Shown here piece after piece: positions 1 to 8,532 of a stretch of 35,260 bases of DNA (the stretch's first letter is position 1; each line of letters begins with the position of its first letter). Source of the DNA: Rhizobium sp. WYCCWR10014 (GTDB taxonomy: Bacteria > Pseudomonadota > Alphaproteobacteria > Rhizobiales > Rhizobiaceae); NCBI RefSeq assembly GCF_001657485.1, contig NZ_LXFU01000017.1:1-35260 (forward strand), read 5' to 3'. Both the position numbers and the translations under genes were made by a program. Under the pieces are notes generated by a model. The model was given only the letters and a program-made list of their open reading frames with translations, did no database searches and was not told where the DNA came from.

Positions 1-2
1 CA

Positions 3-791
3 ACGGCCGACTTCGTCACAGCCGCGCGGGCGCTGGGCGCCACAGAGCGGCAGATATTCTGGGAGACCATGTTGCCGAATGACATGAACAACGAAGTGCC
101 TATGCCCGACGGTAAGGTGGAAACCCGCTTCCGCGGTGTTCACGTTACAGAAAGCGAGCTTATGGTTCCCGATCGAATAGACGGTATTGGATCGCCAGGC
201 TTGCCCGGCTACATGGATGCACAGCATGATAAACTATTCAGGCAAGCTGTGAATAACGCCAGATCATCGATTGCCGCGCCTCTTCCGGCAAACGCGCCGA
301 TTTGGAGCTCGAACTCTCCATACGGAGACTTTTCCTACGGCGGTTATTCTTGGAATAATGATGTATGGGGAACCGGCGCCGGGCCTCAGACGATTTCGGT
401 TCATGCAGGCAAACAGTGGAGCGTTTGGTCGAACCAGCCTAATACAGATGGCATCAAGAGCTATCCCCACCAGGCGTTAAATATCGAAAAACCTCTCAGT
501 TCAATTAATACTCTGACTTCGAGCTTCAAGACACTGAAGCACCCCATCTCGTTCGACGCGCCCGACGACAGGAAAGTCAATCTGCTGCTCGGCGTGATAT
601 GGCCTCGCGACAGCAGGGAAGGATTCGTTCCCGCGCTGTCGCGATCCGTCCGCCTGCTTCGCCAGCCTGGCTATCGGGAATGCCTTCGCAACGCGACGTC
701 GTCGGCCGAAGCCCACGCCGGGATCGAAGCCTTTGAGGCGGGAAGTGGCGGGTCCCTTCGGTACGCCCCTTCCAAGGGGCGGAAGGCATGA
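3..791 (+). pseudogene. Chimeric ORF: ABC-permease end, GH12-like segment, PtsN-like C-terminus (left-truncated)
   Basis: The frame is open from base 3 at the window edge to the stop at 791. Codons 3-92 read TADFVTAARALGATERQIF and end in MLPN, the conserved cytoplasmic-loop signature of DppB/DppC-type peptide transporter permeases. The similarity stops right after LPN, so this is a cut gene. Around 300-530 the protein has NNDVWGTGAGPQT, WSVWSNQPNTDGIKSYPH and TLTSSF, which recall secreted family 12 glycoside hydrolases. From about 535 to 740 it reads like the C-terminal half of the PTS IIA-Ntr protein PtsN: L-x-HPISFDAPDD, V-x-LLLGV, then LSRSVRLLR and LR-x-A-x-SSAEA. The three blocks share one frame but belong to unrelated families, so the ORF is most likely recombination debris rather than one working protein. 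The permease assignment is firm, PtsN-like is good, and GH12-like is weaker. Confidence 0.55.
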
Positions 792-861
792 GTCGATAGC
801 GCTTCCGCGCGGGCCGCGGGACTCCGGACGAGGGTGCGAATGCGGGTGCGCGTCCCGAAGA

Positions 862-1161
862 TCAGGGCACCCGGTCGTTCGCGACTATCCCGCCCTCGCC
901 CTCCATGCGGGCGATGCGCTTCGCTTCCGATTCCGTGAACTTACGCCGTACCCCGATGCCGCCGCCGTTCTCCTCGATGAACACCGCGCCAAGTTCTTCA
1001 AGGGCTGCCTGGAGGGCCGCGATGGTCTTGTCGTCAGGCTCGTAGTGCTTGTGTTCGAAGTCGCGGATGACGGCTTCATCGATGCCGGAGCGGATGGTGA
1101 GCTTGCCGCGGGTGATCTCGACGAGTGCCCTCGCCGCCCGGCATTGCGAACCAGTTATCAT
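862..1161 (-). CDS. Small XRE-family HTH transcriptional regulator
   Basis: A 99-residue protein. Residues 1-55 form a Cro/CI-type helix-turn-helix: ITGSQCRAARALVEITRGKL is helices 1-2, and IDEAVIRDFEHKHYEPDDKT is the recognition region, followed by ALQAALEELGAVFIEENGGGIGVR. This N-terminus and the AVFI-x-ENGGG-x-GVR tail are typical of a small regulator very common on Rhizobiales replicons. A good Shine-Dalgarno (AAGGAG, 6 nt before ATG) supports the start at 1161, and the gene looks intact although it lies among broken genes. Its target is unknown; no obvious partner gene is adjacent. Confidence 0.8.
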   Translation of the reverse strand: MITGSQCRAARALVEITRGKLTIRSGIDEAVIRDFEHKHYEPDDKTIAALQAALEELGAVFIEENGGGIGVRRKFTESEAKRIARMEGEGGIVANDRVP

Positions 1162-1350
1162 TCTCTTCTCCTTCAGTCCTTAATGGCGGGCCAGTCTTCT
1201 CCTGCCGCCGTCCGGAAGCAAGGGGCGCCGGGCCCGGGTCGCGGCCGTCACGTGTCGCCGGAAGGCTCGCCGTAGTGTGGCAGCGACTAATTCCAATGCA
1301 AGGCCCCGAAACGGATCGCTAGGGCCACGACGAAACCAGTTACGATCGCC

Positions 1351-1461
1351 GGCCAGCGCCAACCGGTCACGCGCTTTCAGGCCGTTCTCGGCAGCCGCGA
1401 GCAGCCAGTGGGCGATGGGGAGCAATCGCGACTCACGATTGCGATCCCGGCGGCTGCCAGC
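1351..1461 (-). pseudogene. DUF1612 (RHE_PE00001-type) C-terminal remnant
   Basis: The minus strand encodes RRDRNRESRLLPIAHWLLAA followed by AENGLKARDRLALA. This aligns almost residue for residue with [20 protein letters not shown] and [14 protein letters not shown] in the intact DUF1612 protein at the right end of this window. Homology fades on both sides and no complete ORF remains, so it is a fragment of a second, decayed copy. The matching region precedes the C-terminal helix-turn-helix of the intact protein, and that DNA-binding part is not recognisable here. Confidence 0.7.
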
Positions 1462-1491
1462 GTCCAGTGCTGTTTGCCGCCGCCGCTCACC

Positions 1492-1911
1492 TTAATCCAA
1501 GTCGATGATGCGTTGACGCGCTTCACACTGACGCCGCGGCCCCCTGAGTGCGGAACGGGCTATACTGATGAAGGTTGTCGCGTGAAATGGACGCTCGACA
1601 AAACTGACATTGCCCAAGATTTCCGGCAGTCTCGCCGCCGATGGATTGCGTTCTGGACCACCGCCGCGCCCCGTCAGAATTACGAACGGAAGATAGGACC
1701 AGCTTGGTTGTTTTTCAATCCAGAGCGCAATGGAGCGTAGATCAGCTGCGCGTGAGGCCCCCTCCGTGACTACTCCAAAGGCGATCAACGGCACGCCAAA
1801 GCCAGTGTTTGCTATTTTGATCGCGCGAAGCTTGCAGCCGTTGCACAGGTGCTGGTTTAGCGTTCTTGTATTCCGCTCCCATGCAAGCCGTGGATGACCG
1901 TTCGACGCCAC
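1492..1911 (-). pseudogene. Truncated receiver-like region of a hybrid histidine kinase/response regulator
   Basis: The 139-residue frame contains VVTEGASRAADLRSIALWIE, then QPSWSYLPFVILTGRGGG, PERNPSAARLPEILGNVSF and VERPFHATTFISIARSALRG. These match the receiver-like N-terminal domain of rhizobial PAS/HWE-type histidine kinases, where the sequence normally continues into PAS and kinase domains. Here it stops just after RRQCEARQRIIDLD, so all catalytic parts are missing. The first 45 residues do not match the family either. The remnant lies head-on to the downstream alpha/beta hydrolase gene. Most likely non-functional. Confidence 0.6.
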
Positions 1912-2042
1912 GAGTGGTCAGGAGACTCGACGTCTTTCAAAAGATCGTGTTGTCACCGGAGTGTGTGTGGTCGGGCTCGCTAGCTCAGGCTAATTGCGTA
2001 ATTCGGTGAGTACGAATGCGCTCTGTTGATAAAGGCTGATCA

Positions 2043-2921
2043 ATGTCGATTTTGAATACCCTGAGTTCCGGACATCATGTCGTCGATATCGATGGAATTC
2101 GCCAAAGTTTTCATGTCACGGGCAAAGGGCCGGTGATCGTGGTTCATCCCGGCGGCCCAGGAATTCACTGGCAATATCTTCGCATGCCCCTCTTGGAGCG
2201 CCATTTTACCATGGTGTACCTTGAGCCGATTGGTACAGGTGGTTCAGGCCAATTAGCAGAACATCCGCACGGCTATACTATTGAACTCTTTGCAAATCAG
2301 CTTCGCAGATTTCTTGAGACGCTCGACATTTCTAATGTCATCCTTCTCGGTCATTCGCACGGCGGTTTTGTCATCCAGGAACATACGAGCGGAAGCCCCG
2401 ATCGCGTATCGGGGATGATCTTGTACTCATCGTCGGCGGTGACAGGCAATGACTTTATGAGGAACGCCGCAAACGGCATTCAAGCCTTTGCTGATCGCCA
2501 TCACGCCGATGGGCCAGCGGTACTCCAAGCTTGGCAGTCGGTCCCTAAGATGTCGAGCGATGACGACTATACAAAGATAATGCGCGACCTACTCCCCGCT
2601 TACTTTGCCGATGGTGTCCGAGAGAAGCTTGATCTTGAAGCGTTTCGCGCAGGGATTAACGCCACACTTCTCATTGGCAACAACGAACCCTTTGATGCTC
2701 GATCGAGACTTCAAAATCTTTCCGTGCGGACGCTAATTCTCACAGGTGATCACGATTTCATATGCGGGCCTAAATGGGGCGAAACCCTGCATGACAGCCT
2801 TCGAAATTCCGAGCTGGTACGCTTTGCCCATAGCGGCCATTTCGCTCATCTTGAGCAGCCGGAGGAATTCCTCGCCTCGGTACTTGCATTCGTTAAAGCT
2901 CATAAGCTAACCCCGCACTGA
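2043..2921 (+). CDS. Alpha/beta hydrolase, proline-iminopeptidase-like
   Basis: A 292-residue protein of usual length for the family. HPGGPG (residues 35-40) is the oxyanion-hole motif of the prolyl-aminopeptidase branch. GHSHGG holds the nucleophile Ser105, GDHDF the acid (Asp236 or Asp238), and HSGHFAHLEQP the His266. No signal peptide is seen, so it is cytoplasmic. The substrate cannot be told: relatives include peptidases, lactonases and ester or C-C hydrolases. A weak Shine-Dalgarno (AAAGG) lies 7 nt before the ATG. The base composition looks more AT-rich than the genes to its right, which may point to separate transfer. It stands alone, with a long gene-free stretch after it. Confidence 0.85.
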   Translation: MSILNTLSSGHHVVDIDGIRQSFHVTGKGPVIVVHPGGPGIHWQYLRMPLLERHFTMVYLEPIGTGGSGQLAEHPHGYTIELFANQLRRFLETLDISNVILLGHSHGGFVIQEHTSGSPDRVSGMILYSSSAVTGNDFMRNAANGIQAFADRHHADGPAVLQAWQSVPKMSSDDDYTKIMRDLLPAYFADGVREKLDLEAFRAGINATLLIGNNEPFDARSRLQNLSVRTLILTGDHDFICGPKWGETLHDSLRNSELVRFAHSGHFAHLEQPEEFLASVLAFVKAHKLTPH

Positions 2922-3437
2922 GGCCTTAGCCAATCTCAGCTTCCTCGCAGGATCGTCACTCCGCATGACTTTGTTTCCAGATGGACATTACGTTGCCGTC
3001 GGTTGGCTAGCCTTCTCGACATCTTAGAGTTCGCCGATCCGGTGTAAGGCTGGGATCTCGTCGTGCTGCCAGTAAATGATTTTCAGCCAGATGCGGCAGG
3101 GCCGCTGTTCAACCTTCATTCCCCGGGGCGTCCACAGATGCCCCTTTAATGTTCAGGGGCCTGGATGGTAACGAGGTGGCTCACATGATCCGCAAGCGCC
3201 AATTTTCAACCAGTGGCCAATCGGCATTTCAGCAATTCGCCGCACTCGCTGCATAACTGTGTCCAGCGATGGCCGCTTCTGCGATCTTTTCAAACGTTTG
3301 CGACAAAACCCGCGCGGCTTCTGAGCAGTACGTGAATGAGAACCAGTCTTGGAGGGGAAGTGGCGTCACCCCGCCGGAGCACTGATACTCGCATGAATCT
3401 TTCGGCGCCCCCTTGCAAAACCGCCCGCGAACGTTTA
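2922..3437 (+). other. Gene-free stretch between hydrolase and TetR regulator
   Basis: About 500 bases with no ORF that resembles a protein. Short open frames on both strands (for example 3229-3456 minus) have no recognisable motif or ribosome binding site. The last 50 bases must contain the promoter of the TetR-OYE operon. Nothing else was recognised. Confidence 0.4.
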
Positions 3438-3453
3438 GATGATTGTTATCATC
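3438..3453. promoter_or_regulatory. Palindromic probable TetR operator
   Basis: GATGAT-TGTT-ATCATC is a perfect 6-bp inverted repeat with a 4-nt centre, 25 bp before the start codon of the TetR-type gene. The position fits an operator overlapping the promoter of the autoregulated TetR-OYE-DUF1330 operon. The binding assignment is inferred from position and symmetry. Confidence 0.55.
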
Positions 3454-3478
3454 CATTTGCTAGGGAAGGTGAGCCGCC

Positions 3479-4060
3479 ATGCGAAACAGCGCAGCCAAGA
3501 AAGACGCTAATCGCCAGCTGATCTTGCAGGCCGCAGGACGGCTATTTCGAGAAAAGGGCATCGAGCAGGTCGGCGTGGCGGATGTCATGAGAGCCGCTGG
3601 AATGACGCACGGCGGATTCTACAGGCATTTCTCGGACAAGTCGGATTTGGCAACGCAAGCCATCAGCCAAGCCTTAGCCGTGCAGCAGGAGGCAGCGATC
3701 AACGGTGCTCCTGGCATTCCCGCACTTGCAGAGAGTTACCTGAACTCCGAGCACCGGGACAGCATCGGTTCAGGCTGTGTATTTGCGGCCCTTGGCTCGG
3801 AGACGGCCCGCGGACATGATGCGAGCCGTGCGGCGATGTCGCAGGCCATTCGCAGCCAGATCGATTTTCTTGCGGCAGGGGCTGCCGGCAAGACTGACGA
3901 ACAGCGGCGACAGATAGCGGTCGGCAGTTGGTCCGCAATGATCGGCGCCTTGATCCTCTCGCGGATCAGCGAAGATGCCACTCTCTCAGAAGAGATTCTC
4001 CACGAAACCAAAGGTTGGCTGCTCAGCCAGCAAACATCTATCTCGGCCGATCGCCCGTGA
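3479..4060 (+). CDS. TetR/AcrR-family transcriptional regulator
   Basis: A 193-residue protein with the TetR DNA-binding domain at residues 8-55: RQLILQAAGRLFREKGIEQV, GVADVMRAAGMTHGGFYRHF and SDKSDL. The C-terminal ligand domain contains a single Cys in GSGCVFAALGSE. This architecture resembles regulators that sense reactive electrophiles and control Old Yellow Enzyme genes (NemR-like systems), and an OYE gene follows 53 bp downstream on the same strand. A Shine-Dalgarno (GGGAAGGTGAG) precedes the ATG, and a palindrome lies just upstream. Likely a repressor of its own operon. The inducer is unknown. Confidence 0.88.
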   Translation: MRNSAAKKDANRQLILQAAGRLFREKGIEQVGVADVMRAAGMTHGGFYRHFSDKSDLATQAISQALAVQQEAAINGAPGIPALAESYLNSEHRDSIGSGCVFAALGSETARGHDASRAAMSQAIRSQIDFLAAGAAGKTDEQRRQIAVGSWSAMIGALILSRISEDATLSEEILHETKGWLLSQQTSISADRP

Positions 4061-4113
4061 GCGTCGGCACGAAAGCAAGTACGCAAGCGCGATCGAATTG
4101 AGGATTCTGCACC

Positions 4114-5208
4114 ATGAACGTCACCCCCCTTTTCCGTCCCTTTAAGCTTGGGCAATTGGACCTGAGAAACCGCATCGTCATGGCTCCGATGACGCGGAAG
4201 CTAAGTCCAGACGGCGTTCCGGGTGAGGATGTATCGCAATATTATCGGCGTCGCGCCGAGGGTGGTGTCGGATTGATCATCACCGAAGGCACGACTATCG
4301 GGCGTCCTGCCGCCTCAAGTAGTTCGTCTATCCCGAATTTCCATTCACCCGACAGCCTCGTTGGCTGGGCAAAAGTAGTGAGGGAAGTCCATGCTGCCGG
4401 GTCGCGAATTGCGCCGCAGCTCTGGCATCTCGGCAACCTCCGCGCAAAAGGGACCGGACCATCACCGGAAACGCCCTCTGAAGGCCCGAGCGAAACGGAA
4501 TCTGGGGCGAGGGCGATGACCGATGCCGATATCGCCGATAGCATTGCGGCGTTTGCCACGGCTGCCGCGGCCGCTCGCAAGATTGGATTTGACGCGGTAG
4601 AGCTCCACGGAGCCCATGGCTACCTCCTCGACCAGTTTTTGTGGTCGCGCACAAACGGCCGCGCGGATGCTTACGGTGGCGACGCGGCGCAACGGACGCG
4701 ATTTGCGACAGATGTCGTCCGGGCCGTTCGTCAGGCCGTCGGACCTGACTTCCCGATCATCTTCCGCTTTTCGCAATGGAAACTTCAGGACTATGCGGCA
4801 ACGCTCGCGGGAGATGCTGTGGAGCTTGAGCAGGTTCTAGGCCCACTCAGCGACGCCGGGGTCGATATTTTTCATGCTTCGACGAGGCGCTTTTGGGAGC
4901 CGGCATTTACGGGCTCCTCACTTAATCTCGCGGGATGGACCCGCAAGATCACAGGGCGGCCAACGATCAGCGTTGGTTCGGTTGGCCTCTCTGGTGCCGA
5001 TTTCCTCGAACAGCTGCTCGGCGAGTCAAATGGCGCACCGCTCGGCACGCTGGAGGAACTGTTGCGACGCATGGAAGAGGAAGAATTCGATCTGATAGCA
5101 ATCGGACGAGCCCTCATCAGCAACCCGAACTGGCCGAACGCCATGCGGCGGGGGGATTTCCAGGCGCTGTTCCCCTTCGAAAAGTCGCATTTGGCTTCAC
5201 TCGCCTAG
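4114..5208 (+). CDS. Old Yellow Enzyme-family NADH:flavin oxidoreductase
   Basis: A 364-residue FMN-dependent ene-reductase. The N-terminus PLFRPFKLGQLDLRNRIVMA is followed by APMTR, with Thr in the flavin-tuning position as in classical OYEs. ELHGAHGYLLDQFL carries the His165/His168 pair that binds the substrate carbonyl or nitro oxygen. The SVGSVGL and DLIAIGRALISNPNWP blocks bind FMN phosphate. Such enzymes reduce activated alkenes, quinones, nitrate esters or nitroaromatics using NAD(P)H in the cytoplasm. The preceding TetR gene and the following DUF1330 gene suggest an operon for electrophile detoxification. Length is normal and no lesions are seen. Confidence 0.92.
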   Translation: MNVTPLFRPFKLGQLDLRNRIVMAPMTRKLSPDGVPGEDVSQYYRRRAEGGVGLIITEGTTIGRPAASSSSSIPNFHSPDSLVGWAKVVREVHAAGSRIAPQLWHLGNLRAKGTGPSPETPSEGPSETESGARAMTDADIADSIAAFATAAAAARKIGFDAVELHGAHGYLLDQFLWSRTNGRADAYGGDAAQRTRFATDVVRAVRQAVGPDFPIIFRFSQWKLQDYAATLAGDAVELEQVLGPLSDAGVDIFHASTRRFWEPAFTGSSLNLAGWTRKITGRPTISVGSVGLSGADFLEQLLGESNGAPLGTLEELLRRMEEEEFDLIAIGRALISNPNWPNAMRRGDFQALFPFEKSHLASLA

Positions 5209-5250
5209 CATCGACAGTTTCCAATTTAATCCATCAACAGGAGTTAAACC

Positions 5251-5601
5251 TTGACTACTTATCTGATCAACCACCTGCGAATCCCCGGCGACGTTCCCAA
5301 TGACCAGGGCCTCACTTATCTCGAAAGCGTTGAAGCAACAGTTGCTCCATTTGGCGGTAAATGGCTTGCGCAGGGACCTGCGACCGTTGTCGAGGGGACT
5401 TGGTCTGGTGCCGTCGTCCTCATGGAATTTCCGAGCCGCGAAGCAGCTGACACCTGGTACAATTCGCCTGAATACCAGGCTATCCTGCCGCTTCGCACGA
5501 AGAACTCGATCTCCGACCTTATCTTGATCGATCAGTTGCCTGAAGGCTTCACCGTCAAGGGCTTTGCCCAGGATGTCCGGCGCGCGATCGCCGGCGCCTG
5601 A
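5251..5601 (+). CDS. DUF1330 domain protein (dimeric alpha-beta barrel)
   Basis: A 116-residue protein with the DUF1330 pattern: YLINHLRI at the N-terminus, a central block ending in GTWSGAVVLMEFPS, and then W-Y-x-SPEYQAILPLR. The likely start is TTG at 5251, preceded by AGGAG at 8 nt; no ATG in a better place was found. It lies 42 bp after the OYE gene on the same strand and so is probably its operon partner. The biochemical role of DUF1330 proteins is largely unknown. The ferredoxin-like fold is shared with monooxygenases that act on quinones or aldehydes. Confidence 0.85.
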   Translation: MTTYLINHLRIPGDVPNDQGLTYLESVEATVAPFGGKWLAQGPATVVEGTWSGAVVLMEFPSREAADTWYNSPEYQAILPLRTKNSISDLILIDQLPEGFTVKGFAQDVRRAIAGA

Positions 5602-5614
5602 CCCAAAACAAGTC

Positions 5615-5639
5615 GCTGCGCCGCGTCACGCGGCGCAGC
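5615..5639 (+). terminator. Strong hairpin after the TetR-OYE-DUF1330 operon
   Basis: GCTGCGCCGCG-TCA-CGCGGCGCAGC is an 11-bp perfect GC stem with a 3-nt loop, 13 bp after the DUF1330 stop codon. There is no T-run, so it may act as a 3' stabiliser or a terminator without the classical tail. Confidence 0.6.
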
Positions 5640-5825
5640 ACAAGATGACGGGTTCTGTCGCGCGCTGCTGCATGGACTCATGACTGTTAGACCGCCTGCG
5701 AGACCAGGAGATAAAAACACACCAGCCGGCGGATGGGCCGCTCCGCATGAAGTTGGCTCCTCACCAAGCGGTTGGTTCCGTTGTGAGCAATAGGCTGTAG
5801 TTCCACTGGGCTGTTAGACGCGGGA

Positions 5826-5972
5826 TCCCATTCATTTGATTGAGAGGGAAGAGCCGTCTCATCTGCATCCGCAACGAAGACTGCGAGTAACCTTGCTGCA
5901 TCGTCTCGTCGCATTTCACACCGGCTGGATCCCACCAAGTGGTTCAACGCGTAGGTCTTTTTTGTCAGACGC
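5826..5972 (-). pseudogene. Decayed copy of the cupin gene (C-terminal part)
   Basis: The minus strand reads EPLGGIQPV, then a stop, then in a shifted frame AARLLAVFVADADETAL. The intact cupin gene at 12,425-12,844 has EPPGAVHSVSRNA and ARLLAVFVVDGAETTL in the same order. Similarity is visible at base level too: CGAAGACTGCGAG-x-AACC occurs in both, and both are followed on the plus-strand left side by CATTCATTTGAT. The metal-binding His of the second cupin motif is Gln here, and the frame is broken, so it is a pseudogene. Confidence 0.7.
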
Positions 5973-6124
5973 CGCCGTCGAACGCCGACTGAGAGATCAG
6001 GGCCTAGCCCGGGCGATCAATGGATTTCACGGACGTTCCTACCATACGAACGAACGGAGAAAGGCGATGAAGCGAAGCGCGGACACTTGCGGAGGCCGAG
6101 GGCGCAGTCCTCCGCCACCTATCC

Positions 6125-6755
6125 TCATGCGCTATTTGCACTGAGCTTGGCTTGGCTGTGTACGGACAGGTCGGTGCGGCGTGGGAGATACTGGCGCAGC
6201 AATCGATTGGTGTTTTCATTCGAACCGCGCTGCCAGGGTGATCGGGGATCGCAGAAGTAGATCTCAACGTCAGCGGCCATTGCCAGACGCTGATGGTCGG
6301 CCAGTTCCTTGCCCCGATCCCAGGTCAGTGATTGAAGTTCGCACGGTAGTTTCTGCGACTGCTTGATAAGGGCAGAGACCACGCTTTCGGTATCCTTGTT
6401 TGCGACCTTGATCAGCATGACATAATGCGAGTGACGCTCGACCAACGTCGCTATGTAGCTGTTCCTCGACCCGCCGATAAGATCGCCCTCCCAACGACCG
6501 GGAACGGCACGGTCTTCGACAGACGCAGGTCTCTCGCTTATGGAAATCGCATCTTTGATCTGGCCCAAGCCGCTCCGTGTCATGCTGGCATGCCGGGAAC
6601 GACGGATTGTTCGTCTTGCCCTAAGGTGTTCGAGAATTCGTTTTTCAGCGCCCCGCGGGCCTGTACGTACAGGCTGCGGTAGATCGTTTCGGAGAGGCGC
6701 GAAAGCGACCAGGAACTCCTGGGGCCGCGCGGGGCAAGACGCTCGCGAGGCGGGA
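6125..6755 (-). pseudogene. IS30-family transposase remnant
   Basis: The N-terminal side carries SETIYRSLYVQARGAL. After a frameshift near 6,600 the catalytic part follows: GQIKDAISISERPASVEDRA, GRWEGDLIGG, YIATLVERHSHYVMLIKV, LTWDRGKELADH, DVEIYFCDPRSPWQRGSNE and LLRQYLPRRTDLSVHSQAKL. The DDE triad region is therefore present (D in WEGDL, D in TWDRGKE, E in GSNEN). The extreme C-terminus (normally RQLNERPRKTL) is missing, the DNA-binding N-terminus is deleted, and no terminal inverted repeats were found. A dead element truncated on both sides, next to the decayed cupin copy. Confidence 0.85.
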
Positions 6756-6915
6756 CCTGCTGAACCCGGCGATCCTCCACACGGTTAGCACTGCCAGAAG
6801 AGAGACCTCCAAGTCAAATTGCGCGGCAGGGTAAGTTTGTCGGGTGTCTTATGGCCGATTGTGCTTGCCCTGTTGCCAGTGCGGGACACGTAATCCGCGG
6901 TCCGGCGCGATGCCG

Positions 6916-7308
6916 TTACGGCCGGGCGACATGCCAGACGCCTTCGGCGCCGTCACCATGGACGTCTCCCGGCTGGGAATCGAAGTGATAGGTATAGAGC
7001 GGCGCGCCGTTATAGGCCCACTGGGTGACGCCTGTCGGCCGCGTGACGATGCTCCAAGGGCCGGAAGCCTTGGCGCCGGCCGGTGCTTCGAACGGAGGCC
7101 AGGCGAGAGCGCAGATCAGGGTGCATTCGGACTTTCCGGGCTGGTCCTTGTCGAAGGTGTAAAGCGACTGACCATCGGCATCCGTCAGCAGCTTGTGCTG
7201 TCCGATTGTTGCGACGGCAGCGGGCGACATGGTCTTTGCCTCTGCCAGCGATGCCGACATCAGGGCGAGGCCGAGGGAAACGAAGAGGGTTCTGGTCATT
7301 GCAGACAT
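6916..7308 (-). CDS. Exported COG4315-type repeat protein
   Basis: A longer frame is open from 7515, but the chosen start at 7308 has AAAGGA 7 nt upstream and is followed by a signal peptide (MSAMTRTLFVSLGLALMSAS, then LAEA). The mature part has the two repeats of this secreted family: LLTDADGQSLYTFDKDQPGK with SECTLICALAWPPFEA, and WAYNGAPLYTYHFDSQPGDV with HGDGAEGVWHV. The Cys pair in C-x3-C sits in the usual place. The family is periplasmic or a lipoprotein of unknown function; there is no lipobox here. It lies downstream of the hydrolase-hydratase pair on the same strand, 318 bp away, so a shared transcript is uncertain. Confidence 0.82.
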   Translation of the reverse strand: MSAMTRTLFVSLGLALMSASLAEAKTMSPAAVATIGQHKLLTDADGQSLYTFDKDQPGKSECTLICALAWPPFEAPAGAKASGPWSIVTRPTGVTQWAYNGAPLYTYHFDSQPGDVHGDGAEGVWHVARP

Positions 7309-7626
7309 TTCGAGGTCCTTTCTGTTGTTGCTCCGAGCCGAATGGGGGTATGCGGCACGGGCGGCGTGTGTTTGGGGGAGGGTTTCAGTCTCGCGGGCAC
7401 CTAACCCTTGGGGGCGAGTGCCGTCGGCACCGGCAGAATGAATTCCGAAGCAACCTTCAGGTCGTATTGTCTTCGACGGCGCGCATCGTGCCGTCGCGAT
7501 TCCAGTCCCCTCCAAACTGAATCCAGTCGATGATCATAAGGAAGGGCTTGGGCGTCCGCCCTGGCTAGCATAGGAGACGGTGATGTTCATCGGCGCGTAG
7601 GATTCGGCCACCGTCCCTGCAGTCTA

Positions 7627-8520
7627 TCAAAGGTGGGACCGGAACCAGTCGATGACGGCTCCCGATGAGGTTTCGAATTCCCGCTCGTAGGGGTCAAAGT
7701 GGCCGCCCTGGATCATGACGAGACGCTTGGGATGCAGGGCGCGCTCATAGGCCTTGAGTGCAAGATCGGTCGGGGCGGTATGGTCGTGGTCTGCCACGAT
7801 CACCAGAAGCGGGGTGGGAGAGACGCGGTCTATCCATTCGCCGGGGGCATACATGCGGGACCAGCGGGTCGAGCGCAGCGTGACCTTGTTTTCCCATTTT
7901 CCGGCGGGCGCTTTCTTCAGGTAGAAGTCCACGGCGTCGGTTGCCTTGTAGGACGAGTTCTGATCCGCCTCCGTGCTGACGATCACCTGCATCGCGGGCG
8001 GCTCGCCGCGAAGCTGGGCAAGGTCGTCGGCGGCCAGCAGCGCTTCGAGATCGGCCACTTTTTCCGAGGGTACCCGGCGCAGGCCCGAGGCATATCCGTC
8101 GATCGTTGGAACCTGGGCCGCGATCGCCTTCAGGCGGCGGTCGGTCGCACCGAGGACGATGGCGTGGCCGCCGGCGAAACTCGTTCCCCACAGGCCGACG
8201 CGATTTTCGTCGACTTCGGGGCGCTGCTGCAGATACGAGATCGCCCGGCGCCAGTCGGTGATCTGCTGCCACGGGTTGACGTCATGGCGGGGTTGACCGC
8301 CGCTGTCGCCAAAGCCGCGATGGTCATGCAGCAGCACCACGAAACCGGCCTTTGCGAAGGCTTCGGCAAAGGCATCAATGCCGTGATACTTCGTACCGGC
8401 ATAGCCATGGGCCATGGTGATGGCCGGAAGCGGTTGCTGCTGGCCCTGCGGTATGTAGAGCCATGCGGATAACTCGATACCGCCCTCTGCGGGAAAGCGA
8501 ACGTCTTTTTTCGTAAACAT
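7627..8520 (-). CDS. Alpha/beta hydrolase (YcjY/dienelactone-hydrolase-like)
   Basis: A 297-residue protein. MAHGYAGTK gives the oxyanion hole, GTSFAGG the nucleophile Ser114, VADHDHTAP the acid (Asp244 or 246), and QGGHFDPY the His274. HDHRGFGDSGG is the conserved turn between strand 4 and helix A. No signal peptide is seen. The start has AGAGGA 7 nt upstream. It follows the enoyl-CoA hydratase-like gene by 12 bp on the same strand, so the two form an operon, perhaps acting one after the other on an acyl or ring-cleavage substrate. The substrate is not deducible. Confidence 0.88.
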   Translation of the reverse strand: MFTKKDVRFPAEGGIELSAWLYIPQGQQQPLPAITMAHGYAGTKYHGIDAFAEAFAKAGFVVLLHDHRGFGDSGGQPRHDVNPWQQITDWRRAISYLQQRPEVDENRVGLWGTSFAGGHAIVLGATDRRLKAIAAQVPTIDGYASGLRRVPSEKVADLEALLAADDLAQLRGEPPAMQVIVSTEADQNSSYKATDAVDFYLKKAPAGKWENKVTLRSTRWSRMYAPGEWIDRVSPTPLLVIVADHDHTAPTDLALKAYERALHPKRLVMIQGGHFDPYEREFETSSGAVIDWFRSHL

Positions 8521-8532
8521 CGGTCGATCCTC

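Noticed and set aside
5966..6144. Start of a truncated TetR gene (ATG at 6,067 with a good Shine-Dalgarno)
   Set aside because: The reading frame gives 25 residues without TetR motifs before a stop; the ribosome binding site alone is not enough.
6844..7404. Long plus-strand open frame over the COG4315 gene
   Set aside because: It is antisense to a protein with clear signal peptide and repeat motifs, and has no recognisable domain or ribosome binding site.
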